The notes beneath the pieces were generated by a model. That model did not search any database. It was not told the DNA's origin and worked only from the letters and a program-made list of their open reading frames with translations. From contig CAJTRF010000002.1 in NCBI GenBank assembly GCA_910578525.1, positions 18,829-82,828 on the forward strand: DNA of 64,000 nucleotides. The letters are read 5' to 3'. Below are positions 33,829 to 43,307 of the stretch, piece by piece. The position numbers were made by a program, and so were the translations under genes. This DNA comes from an uncultured Mycoplasmatales bacterium. GTDB lineage: Bacteria > Bacillota_I > Bacilli_A > Mycoplasmatales > Mycoplasmoidaceae. Position 1 is the first letter of the stretch, and each line of letters begins with the position of its first letter.

Positions 33829-35543
33829 TCGAAAGCAATTCTGTTTATTTCACTAGCTTTTTTAATAATATCTAGACTTTCTATTAAAATGTTGATTGTT
33901 TCTTCAAATCTATTATTAAAATAATATTTTTCAGCGACATTTAAAGCGTTATTAATATCTTCGTTTTCATTACGATATTTATTTAGAAAAATAAAAAGTC
34001 TTTGAGAATATAGTTTTAGTTCATTATCGAATGTACATGTTTTAATAATATCTATTACATGTTTTTTGATTTCTTGAATTTCACTAAATACTTTAGTGTA
34101 ATTTATAAAGTAATTATCATTAATTAATTTTTCAAGATCATCAATTTTATTAATAGATATTCTAATGGCTTTGATAGTTTCAGTATCGTTTGAATTTAAT
34201 TTAATTTTTGTTCCTAATAATTGAACAAGAATTAATTTAACAGTAGCGATTTCATCCAATAAACTAATAGATGAACGATATTTTTTATAAATTTCATTAC
34301 TCAATGTTTCTAATTCAGACTTAAAGTTTCTAATTTGATCCAAAGCCTCTTTAATGCTGATAATGAATTTATCTTTTTGAATACTGTTGTATGAAGAGTT
34401 GTATTGCTTTGTGATTCTTTCATAAGAAATAGCAATAGCTTTTAATTGGAAAGATAAATCATTAACTTTAGAAATAACAGATTGATCAGATTCATTAAAC
34501 CTGTCTACTAATACAGAAAATGCATTTTGAATAATTTTAGTTTTTTTACTAATATCTTGAATTTGTTCATTTAAGAATTTAATATTCTTTTGTACTAAAA
34601 TGTTTAAACGATCAGTTTGAGAAATAATTTTACTTGCGAATTCAATGTGTTTAATGGCAACTATTGCATAGTTATTCGCTTCGTTAATGTTAATATTTTT
34701 TAATTGTGCTTTAAGATCGCCTAAATTAACATTAGCATTAGCTATTCTTTTATTAATTAAAATGGTATCATCATTTGATAATAATGCTGATTTCTCTGAA
34801 AGTTGTTTTTTAATTTTTGCAATATAACTTGTCAAATAAGAATCAACTTTGTCAAAAATATATAAATGTTTTACAGTCTTGTAAAAAATAGTGATGTATC
34901 TATTTAATGAAGTTAATGATTTCATTAATTTATCATTATTAATTTTCAAAACATATTCAGAAACATTTGCTAAAGATGTTTCGATAGATTCTCTAAAGTT
35001 TTTAAAGATTTCATGTTTATAAGTTACTGATAAGTTATGTTCATAAAAGTCAAATAATTCATCAGTAATTAATCTATATGATGTTAATAAATTAGCAACA
35101 TTTTTACTATAAATAGTTGTGTTAGAAATTGTCTTTTTTAATTTTTCAGACATGATTAAACAAAAGTTTAAATCTTGGTTAATTTCAGCTTTTAGCATGT
35201 TAGCAGATAAAAACGAAAATTCCTCATTCATATCAGTTAGGGTAATAATCTTGTCTTTAACAATATTTAATTGTTGTTCAAAAAAATCTTTTGATTGATT
35301 GACATCAATCATTAGATCTTTTAATATTGGGTTATTTTTAGATAACACTGTCAAATAACTAAAGTTATTAATGCTTGAAACGTGGTGAATATCATTGTAA
35401 GTATCTTTTATTGAATATTCATTGTTGATTGTTTTTCTCTTAATAAAAAAGAAAATGAAAAAGATTGCGAAAGCAATAATAAATAGTATTTCAAATACTA
35501 ATAAAGCTATAAACAAAGGAGAATGTAAAATAGGTGAATTCAT
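33825..35543 (-). CDS. EzrA-like membrane-anchored coiled-coil protein
   Basis: The 572-residue product has an N-terminal transmembrane helix (about 11-34) followed by basic KRK and some 530 residues of almost continuous heptad-type helices rich in Leu, Ile, Asn, Lys. Topology and length match EzrA (about 560 aa), the membrane-tethered regulator of FtsZ ring formation in Firmicutes. There is no motif that proves this, so a generic cytoskeletal or scaffold coiled-coil protein is the alternative. The gene overlaps its Nif3-like upstream neighbour by 1 nt. Confidence 0.6.
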   Translation of the reverse strand: MNSPILHSPLFIALLVFEILFIIAFAIFFIFFFIKRKTINNEYSIKDTYNDIHHVSSINNFSYLTVLSKNNPILKDLMIDVNQSKDFFEQQLNIVKDKIITLTDMNEEFSFLSANMLKAEINQDLNFCLIMSEKLKKTISNTTIYSKNVANLLTSYRLITDELFDFYEHNLSVTYKHEIFKNFRESIETSLANVSEYVLKINNDKLMKSLTSLNRYITIFYKTVKHLYIFDKVDSYLTSYIAKIKKQLSEKSALLSNDDTILINKRIANANVNLGDLKAQLKNININEANNYAIVAIKHIEFASKIISQTDRLNILVQKNIKFLNEQIQDISKKTKIIQNAFSVLVDRFNESDQSVISKVNDLSFQLKAIAISYERITKQYNSSYNSIQKDKFIISIKEALDQIRNFKSELETLSNEIYKKYRSSISLLDEIATVKLILVQLLGTKIKLNSNDTETIKAIRISINKIDDLEKLINDNYFINYTKVFSEIQEIKKHVIDIIKTCTFDNELKLYSQRLFIFLNKYRNENEDINNALNVAEKYYFNNRFEETINILIESLDIIKKASEINRIAFD

Positions 35544-36319
35544 TACTTAATTATTGTTAAATCTAATTTTGATGGGTACTCTGTAAAATCAATATCTTTA
35601 AATTTATTGTTTAATAAATTGGTTACTACACCAACAAAAATATTTTCAGCATCATGTCCAATATCTAATACATTAGCACAATGGGTTTTTGCATATTGTC
35701 AGTCATGTCATTTAACATCACCTGTGATAAATAATGTATCTTTATTATTTCCTGATATTGGTTGTTTCAAAACACCAAAACCACTGCCTAAACATACAAC
35801 AATTTTTTTAATTAAATCAGTTTTGTTACCAAAACTAATAGTTCTTGATGTTTTTAATGTTTTAGCAAATAATTTTTGAAGTTCATTTAGCGTTGTTGGG
35901 TGGTTCAAATTAGCTAATGCATATGTTCCACAAGGAGTTTTTTGAAATTTAATATTTTTAAAAATGTTAAATTTCTTTAAAAAAGAAATATTCATCCCGT
36001 TAGGGTTGTTATCAAAACAAGTATGTAGTGCAATGCAAGGTGTTTTAGCAGTTTTTAATAAACTAATTAATTTCTTATCTTTTTTATCTACTGGACGATC
36101 TTTAGTAGATTTAGTAAAAATTGGGTGATGAGAAACTATTAAATCATATTGCCCATCAATAGCATTCATCACTGTCTCTTCGTTAAGATCTAGACATATA
36201 AGGACTCTTTTAATAGGTCTATTAAAATAGACAATCTTTCCAGATTGATCTCATTTTTCTTGGAGTCTTAATGGATAGTTTTTAACTAAATAGCTATAAA
36301 CATCACATGTTTTTGTCAT
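35543..36319 (-). CDS. Nif3-like dinuclear-metal protein
   Basis: The 258-residue product belongs to the Nif3/DUF34 family, forming hexameric rings with a dinuclear metal site. Metal-binding motifs are visible: IVSHHPIF in the N-terminal part, CIALHTCFDN in the middle, and ITGDVKWHDWQ and DIGHDAEN in the C-terminal part. Family function is unsettled; a GTP cyclohydrolase I type 2 annotation is common but not well supported. The start at 36319 lies upstream of the first fragment without TGA; Trp at 36251 is TGA. A TATAAT (minus, 36337-36342) precedes it. Confidence 0.85.
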
Positions 36320-36336
36320 AGTACAATAGTACACTA

Positions 36337-36342
36337 ATTATA
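36337..36342 (-). promoter_or_regulatory. -10 box of the Nif3-like gene
   Basis: Minus-strand TATAAT lies 17 nt before the ATG. It is directly followed by TAGTGTACTATTGTACT, sharing a 12-mer with the folD upstream palindrome. Confidence 0.4.
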
Positions 36343-36360
36343 AAATATATTATTTATTAA

Positions 36361-36396
36361 TTAAAAAAAGAATACTCAACCACAAGGTTGAGTATT
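36361..36396 (-). terminator. Intrinsic terminator after tRNA-Trp
   Basis: A perfect 10-bp stem (36371-36380 with 36387-36396, loop CACAAG) is followed on the minus strand by CTTTTTTTAA. It ends the acpP-tRNA-Trp transcript. Confidence 0.88.
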
Positions 36397-36404
36397 AAGT
36401 TTAA

Positions 36405-36479
36405 TGGCAGGGGTGGCAGGACTCGAACCCACAACAGACGGTTTTGAAGACCGTAGTTCTACCTTTGAACTACACCCCT
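36405..36479 (-). tRNA. trnW: tRNA-Trp (anticodon UCA, reads UGA)
   Basis: A full cloverleaf can be drawn: acceptor AGGGGTG/CACCCCT, D arm GTTC-GAAC, anticodon stem ACGGT/ACCGT with loop CTTCAAA, T arm TGGGTTCGAGTCCTG, and encoded CCA; 75 nt with a normal short variable loop. Anticodon TCA reads UGA (and by wobble UGG) as Trp, which explains the in-frame TGA codons across the window. It is not a selenocysteine tRNA, since there is no long extra arm. Confidence 0.95.
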
Positions 36480-36494
36480 AAAATAAATAAGGAA

Positions 36495-36737
36495 TTATTT
36501 ATTTAGTAATTTTTTAAATTCTTGAACTAGATCATTAATAGTTTTAATCTTATCTAATTCTTCATCAGGAACTCTAACTCCCAATTCTTGTTCTATAGTA
36601 ACGATGATGTTAAGAGATGTAAAAGAATCTATTCCTAAGTCTTTCAACGGAACATCATACACCTCTGGTGTAATGTCGATATTAATCTTTTGTTTTTTAG
36701 CTTCTCTAGTAATGATTTCTAAAATATCTTTAGCCAT
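36495..36737 (-). CDS. acpP: Acyl carrier protein
   Basis: The 80-residue acidic helical protein has LGIDSFTSLNIIVTIEQELG around residues 33-52. The Ser of GIDS (36) is the phosphopantetheine site; the usual D-S-L is D-S-F here. It carries acyl chains for lipid assembly (PlsX/PlsY route). Its -10 box sits inside a palindrome 9 nt before the ATG. tRNA-Trp follows 16 nt downstream, so both may be on one transcript. Confidence 0.9.
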   Translation of the reverse strand: MAKDILEIITREAKKQKINIDITPEVYDVPLKDLGIDSFTSLNIIVTIEQELGVRVPDEELDKIKTINDLVQEFKKLLNK

Positions 36738-36738
36738 A

Positions 36739-36759
36739 ATATCTTAATTATAAAGATAT
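36739..36759 (-). promoter_or_regulatory. acpP -10 box enclosed in a palindrome
   Basis: Seven-bp arms ATATCTT (36739-36745) and AAGATAT (36753-36759) flank a 7-nt spacer. The minus-strand TATAAT at 36747-36752 lies in that spacer. The box ends 9 nt before the ATG, implying a leaderless mRNA and a possible operator. Confidence 0.5.
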
Positions 36760-36775
36760 CACTGATATTTAATAT

Positions 36776-37600
36776 TTATTTACGTTTTGGGTTAGTTGTT
36801 ATTCAAGTGTAATAATCTTCAACTTGAAATCTTAATTGTTCACGATATTTTAGAATCATTTCATCTTCTGGCATATAGAACGTTCACATATATGCATAAC
36901 ATGTACAAATATAGATTTGCTCTTTAACATCTTCTGGATTTAATTCATTATCATATGCAATCATTCTAATTTTGTAATGAGAAAGATTTAATTCTCTAAT
37001 GTAGTTTATAAAATCTCATCAAGAAGTATTTAATCTCCCTCATTCATAATCAATTAAATTAATTGATTTTTTATATCCTAAAACGATGTTGAATGGGTTG
37101 ATATCATTATGACTCATAACATATGGGCCATGACAATGAATGTTAGTTAATTTTTGATATAAATTCATGTATTTTTCGTGTAAATCTTGTTTTTTTGTAT
37201 ATTCAAAATAATCATGAATTGGGATGTTTTTGTTAGGAGTAATAGCATGTAATTTCTCAATTTTTTCAACTAATTTGTTGATAAAAACAAGTTTAGAAGC
37301 TTGTTTTAAAGGAACGGTTTTTCCTTTAATTCAAACTTTAATTGCATTACCGGTTTTTTCATCAAAATATTTGTAATCTTTATTACTGATTGTTTTTAAG
37401 AATTCTGATTCAACTTTTCGATCTACATTTTTAGTTTGTTTAGAAATTCTTACTTGATATTCATTAAAATCACTAGTTTGAAAGTAATATGAATAATTAG
37501 TATACCCATTATGAATACGTCTAGTTTTATTGATATCAGTGATAACGTAATGTGTATTTTTTAAGAATAAATCAATTGCTTTTTGTTTTAATTCTTTCAT
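36776..37600 (-). CDS. Choline kinase / LicA-like phosphotransferase
   Basis: The 274-residue product has the kinase-fold C-lobe motif SHNDINPFNIVL (His 164, Asp 166, Asn 171) and the metal-binding LIDYEWGRLN about 20 residues later, as in choline, ethanolamine and aminoglycoside kinases. An N-lobe GYTNYSYYF nucleotide loop is also visible. The likely role is phosphorylation of choline or a similar small molecule for lipid or surface decoration. It starts 3 nt after the YitT-like stop. Substrate is inference; no cytidylyltransferase partner (LicC) is in the window. Confidence 0.75.
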
Positions 37601-37603
37601 ACA

Positions 37604-38935
37604 TTAATCTGTTTGGTTTTGCACTGCAATGTAACCATCAAGATCCGAAACTCTAGTTGTAGAGATCATACATTTTTTATCAAAATGACGAATTATTTGA
37701 ATAAATTCAGGTAATTCAACAAATTGCATAACACTTACAATGCTATTAACATCTTTGCCTGAATATCCGCCTTTACATCCTGAAATTGTTAATGGGTGAG
37801 TATAGTTATATTTCTTTAATCCACTTCTAATTTTAGTAACTGATTCTTTGCTGCAGAAAATTTCTACACGAACCATTTTTTGTCATGGGAACAATCTATC
37901 AATTAATGAACCATGACATAGAACTCATACAAAAGAAGCAACTAAGTTAGCAGAAATTAAATATTGTCATCCAACATATGGATTACCAGTTATTCCATCT
38001 TTTACAATACTTGCAAATTCACTACTAGCTCCATAAGCTACACCTGAGAAATAACTACCACATGTAACACCTAAGAACATTAATACAGTGTTATAAATTA
38101 TCATAATTGTACCTAATTCTTTATGTTTCTTTTGTGAATAGTAGATAGTTACTATATCTCCACCAGCTGTTGAACCACCAATCATGAATAAGATTGCAGC
38201 TGATAAAGAAGAGAATAGTGAGAATATTACAGCATAAATTAATAAAAGGAAGAATTCAACAATATTTTGATTAGTAATTGCAGTTCTAATAATGTCATTA
38301 GATGCTTTAATATCTGTGATTGTGGTTCAAATTAATATTGCATGCTCACTTCCGCTAAACACTGGGAAAACATTTGGTGAAAATGTAATAACTTGAATAT
38401 TAAAATTTTTCAAGTTTTGATCAATTGTTGTTGTATCGCCAAATAACATAACATTGTGAATATCTGGAATTAATGATCACAAAAAACCACAAACTTGCAT
38501 TGTCACTAAATAAGCTGCTGATAATAAAGCAAATCTTTTTGAAAGTTTTTTGTACGCAAAGATCAATAAAGGAATATTAACAACTAAATAAAAACCTCAG
38601 AACATCAAGTTGTAAATAATTGGTAATACTTTATCAGAAACATTACCAAAAACTTTAATTAATGAGTAAAACATTCTGGCTAATCCTTGAAAAAACGATG
38701 TTGTTCCACCAATATACAAACCTGTAACCTCAACTAAAAAGATAGTTGCGACACTCATGATAATACCTGCTAAAACAGCAATTAAGTATTTTGATCATTC
38801 ATGTTTTACAGCATAAAAATTAGCAAATTTTACTAAATTTGTATTAAATTTTACTTTAGATGTTGATCTACCAGTGAAGGTAAAATTTTCGTTCAAAGCA
38901 CCTTCTTTACATTCACATTTTTTAAATTTTCACAT
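37604..38935 (-). CDS. YitT-family membrane protein with C-terminal DUF2179 domain
   Basis: The 443-residue product has about six hydrophobic helices. These include the conserved GGSTAGGDIVTIYYS segment of YitT/DUF161 proteins, a helix around residues 310-330, and a soluble C-terminal domain (about 355-443: VEIFCSKESVTKIRSGL ... ISTTRVSDLDG) that matches DUF2179. YitT proteins normally have about 280 aa. Here a 45-residue Cys/Lys-containing N-terminus and a long extracellular loop between helices (about 150-200) make it larger. Function of the family is unknown. It is divergent from rpoB. Confidence 0.82.
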
Positions 38936-39000
38936 AATAGTTTTATCATAACGAAAATAAAAAAGAAAATTAAAAAATATTAATATTTTATAAATTTGAG

Positions 39001-39026
39001 TATAATGTATAGACGTATTGTCTATA
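39001..39026 (+). promoter_or_regulatory. rpoB promoter: -10 box followed by inverted repeat
   Basis: TATAAT at 39001-39006 lies 54 nt before the rpoB ATG. A perfect 7-bp inverted repeat TATAGAC / GTCTATA (39008-39014 and 39020-39026) covers the expected transcription start. The 125-nt divergent gap (38936-39060) also holds the yitT promoter region and a Shine-Dalgarno AAAGG before rpoB. Confidence 0.5.
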
Positions 39027-39060
39027 TTATTATAGATATATATAAATAAGAAAGGTAAAA

Positions 39061-42000
39061 ATGAGTAGCGAAAAATTCACACAAAAAAAATATTCTAATC
39101 TTGCATCTCGTAGAGATTACTCAAAGATTAGTGTAGATTTTCAAGAACCAGATTTATTGGAATTCCAAAGAAAAAGTTACAATCACTTTTTAAAATACGA
39201 AGTTAAAGATGTAATTAAATCTTACTTCCAACAAGATCCTGAAAATCCAGACAAACTTGTTATCTCACATCCAAAGAATAACAAGTACTCTGTGGTTTAC
39301 AATGACATTAGTTTTGCAAAACCATTGAGAACTGAAGAAGAAGCAAGAAACGAAGGTAAATCTTACGAACAAGCATTGTACGTTGATTTATCTTTAGTCA
39401 ACAACGAAACAGGTAATGTAAGTCATGTTAAAGAAAACAAAAAGACTAAATGTCCTGGTATTATGTTTGCAAACATTCCGATGATGACTTCAAAAGGAAC
39501 ATTCATTGTTAACGGAATTGAAAAGTTTGTAATTTCACAAATTGTAAGATCACCAGGTGCTTATATTCTTTCAAAATCTCAAATTAAATTAAACACTAAG
39601 AAGAAAATTAATACAGGTTATATTTGTGAAATTTTACCATCACGTGGTACTTTAATGAATTTCCAAATTGATGAACATAACAACACAGTTATCGTTACAA
39701 TGAGAAATTCATTAGGTGATAGTGCACCAAGTTTCCCTGCTACTCAATTGCTAAAAGCATTTGGTATGACTCAAGATGAAATTCGTAGAATTTTCAGAGA
39801 TGATGATTACATCTTGAATACTTTATTCTCTGAACCATACAATCACGAATCTATTCTTGATGATTTTGAAATTATTACTTTTAGAAAGTTAATTAACACA
39901 AATAAAACATCAAAGATCAAAGCTTTTGGTTCACCAATTGACAACAAATTAAAAAGTGCTATTGAAAAATATGAAGAAGAAAAAACAATTGTTGCTGATC
40001 TTCGTGCAAAATATGAAGAAAAATTTGATCAATACAGTAATGGTGTTTCTTCAAACAAAACTGAAGTTGAAAAGTTATTAAATAGTTTAAACTTCCACGA
40101 AAAGAATTTAAGAAAATTACTTGATACAATTATCACTGAAAAAGCTGCTAAGAATTTAATTCAACAATTAGCTATTTCCACACGTGCTGTTGAAGCTAAT
40201 GCATCAACCGCAACAAACCAAGTTTGTTACCAAGACGTTTTAGCAAACCACTTTATGTTAAACCGTCAATATGATTTAACAAGTGCTGGTAGATATAAAC
40301 TTTCAAGAAAATTAAGAGTATCTGAACGTTTATATCACAGAGTGTTAGCTCAAGACATTCATGATTTAAAAGGCAAATTAGTTTTACCTGCAGGTACTTT
40401 AATTAATAAAGAAGAATTAGACATTATTAAACAACACTTAGGTTCAAACAACTTAGACATTGTTGATGAAATTTCATTAAACAATGAAGTTTCATGTGAA
40501 CGTAGACAATCTAAGTTAATTGAAACAATTACAGTTTACACTGACAATGATCAAAATGATGTATATACACCAATCATTGGATACCATGGTGATGTTAAAT
40601 CTAAAGCTTTAACAGTAGCTGATTTTGTGTCTGTAATTTCATATACAATTAACTTACCTCGTGATATTGGTTCATATGATGATATTGATCATTTAGGTAA
40701 TAAACATTTACGTTTAATTCACGAACAATTACGTTCTAAATTATCAATCGGAATGGCTCGTGTTGAAAAACACATTAAAGATAAATTAGCTTCTATTTCA
40801 ATTGCTACTGCAAATGATGAACAACAAGCTAAAATTGCTAAACGTACAACAGTTAAATCAGTTGTTAATACTAAAGCTTTCCAACTCGTTGTTAAGAACT
40901 TCTTTAATTCTTACCAATTAACTCAATTCTTAGATCAACAAAACCCATTATCTGAATTAACTAATAAACGTAGAATATCTGCGATGGGTGATGGTGGTAT
41001 TTCTAGGGAAGACCCTAACTTGAACATCCGTGATGTTCACTATTCTCATTATGGAAGAATTTGTCCAATTGAAACTCCTGAAGGTATGAACATTGGTTTG
41101 ATCATGTCATTATCTGCATTCACTAAAGTTGATGACAATGGTTTCTTAATTTCTCCATACCACAAAGTAGTAAATGGTGTTGTTCAAAAAGAAGTTGAAT
41201 GATTAACAGCTTTAAGAGAAGATGAATACATTATTGCAGAAGCTGCAACAAAATGTAATGCAGAAGGTAAGATTATGGGTGATAAAGTTGTTGCTCGTTA
41301 CCGTTCATCAATTGAAATGTATGATCCTAAGAAAGTTGATTACATTGACATTTCTCCAAGACAAGTAGTTTCGATTGCAACTGGAAGTATTCCGTTCTTA
41401 GAACATGACGATACTGCTCGTGCATTGATGGGTGCGAACATGCAACGTCAAGCTGTTCCATTAATTCATCCATATGCTCCAATTATTGGTACAGGTACTG
41501 AATATAAAATCGCTCATGACTCAGGTGTTGCAGTAACTGCTGATGTAGATGGTACAGTAATTGCAGTAGATGGTACTTCAATTAAAATTGAACCAAAAGA
41601 TGGTGGCAAGAATCAATTTGCTAAATTAGTTAAATACCGTAAATCTAACCAAGATACATGTATTAACCAAACACCAATTGTTAAAGTTGGTCAAAAAGTT
41701 AAAGCAGGTGAAACAATTGCTGACGGACCAGCAATGTACAATGGTGAATTAGCTCTTGGACGTAACCCATTAGTTGCTTTCATGACTTGAAACGGTTACA
41801 ACTTTGAAGATGCTGTTATTATTTCTGAACGTTTAGTAAAAGATGATGTATATACTTCAATTTGTATTGAAGAATATACAATTAAATGTTTAAGAACTAA
41901 GAACGGTGATGAAGAAATCACTCGTGAAGTTCCAAATGTTTCTGATGAATCTAAACGTTACTTAGATGAAAATGGTATCATTATGGTTGGTGCTGAAGTT

Positions 42001-43290
42001 AAAGAAGGTGATATTTTAGTTGGTAAAGTTTCTCCAAAAGGCCAAACAGATTACACAGCTGAAGAAAAATTATTACAAGCAATCTTTGGTAACAAAACTC
42101 GTAATTTCCGTGATTCATCATTAAAAGTTCCACACGGTGGGGAAGGTATTGTTGCTAAAATCCAAAGATTCTCAATTAGCAATAACGACGAATTAGATGA
42201 TGATGTAATTGAGTTGATTAAGATCTATGTAATTCAAAAACGTAAGATTCAAATCGGTGACAAAATGTCAGGTCGTCATGGTAACAAAGGTATTGTTTCA
42301 ATTGTTGTTCCAGTTGAAGATATGCCATATTTAGAAGATGGTACACCAATTGATATTTTATTAAACCCATTAGGTGTTCCAAGTCGTATGAATATTGGTC
42401 AAATCTTTGAAATTCATTTAGGATATGCACTAAGACAAATTGCGATGAATAAAGCAATTCAAATGGCTGCAGAAAAAGCTCCACTTGCAGAAGTTATTTG
42501 CACATTTGGTTTGGAAGAAGCTAAAGCAAAAGCTTTAATGAGCGCTATCTCTTCTTACTTAACTAAGACAGGTAAGAAACAATCTGAAGTTAAGAACTGT
42601 GAATTACTTGCTATCTTAAAAACAATTGGTTTACATTATGAAGATTTAAACTACAAAGCTGCTACTCCAGTATTTGCTGGTGCTGATATTAATGATATCA
42701 AAAATGCTTACAAAGAAATCGGCATTGATGTTAACAAAACATTAGGTAAATTCCAATTATATGATGGTAAAACCGGTGAACCATTTGATGCTAAGACAAC
42801 TGTTGGTGTTATGTATATGATGAAACTAGACCACATGGTTGATGATAAGGTACATGCACGTGCTGTTGGTCCTTACTCTAAGATTACTCAACAACCACTT
42901 GGTGGTAAATCACAAAACGGTGGTCAAAGATTCGGTGAAATGGAAGTTTGAGCACTTGAAGCATATGGTGCAGCTTACAACTTACAAGAATTATTGACTA
43001 TCAAGTCAGATGATGTTAAAGGACGTAATTTAACATATGCAGCAATTGTTAAGGGAAAACCATTTCCAACACCATCACTTCCAGAATCATTTAAATTGTT
43101 AACAAAACAATTACAAGGTTTATGCTTACATGTTAATGTAATTAAGGAAGATGGTTCTGTTGAAGATATCAACGATTACACATCAGTAATCTCTGATCGT
43201 GAATTAAAAGATACAATTCAATCTGATGATACAGTTACTGTTGAAACTATTGATGAAGGTGATTCATCAAGATTTGAAAATAATTTCTAA
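39061..43290 (+). CDS. rpoB: RNA polymerase beta subunit
   Basis: The 1409-residue product is somewhat longer than B. subtilis RpoB (1193 aa), partly through a Lys/Glu-rich insertion near residues 295-360. The rifampicin pocket reads QLTQFLDQQNPLSELTNKRRIS, here split as QLTQFLDQQNPL and SELTNKRRIS. The residue matching E. coli His526 is Asn 635. Conserved ETPEGMNIGLI, GDKMSGRHGNKG and the C-terminal GGQRFGEMEVWALEAYGA are all intact. TGA-Trp codons at 41200, 41788 and 42949 are read through. SD AAAGG is 6 nt before the ATG, and rpoC follows after 17 nt. Confidence 0.98.
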
Positions 43291-43307
43291 TTTGGAGGTA
43301 AATAAAT

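Noticed and set aside
36405..36479. Selenocysteine tRNA (anticodon UCA)
   Set aside because: Normal 75-nt cloverleaf with short variable loop, and UGA is used throughout as Trp.
42218..42484. 88-aa minus-strand open frame inside rpoB
   Set aside because: Antisense shadow of a strongly conserved coding region; no start signal.
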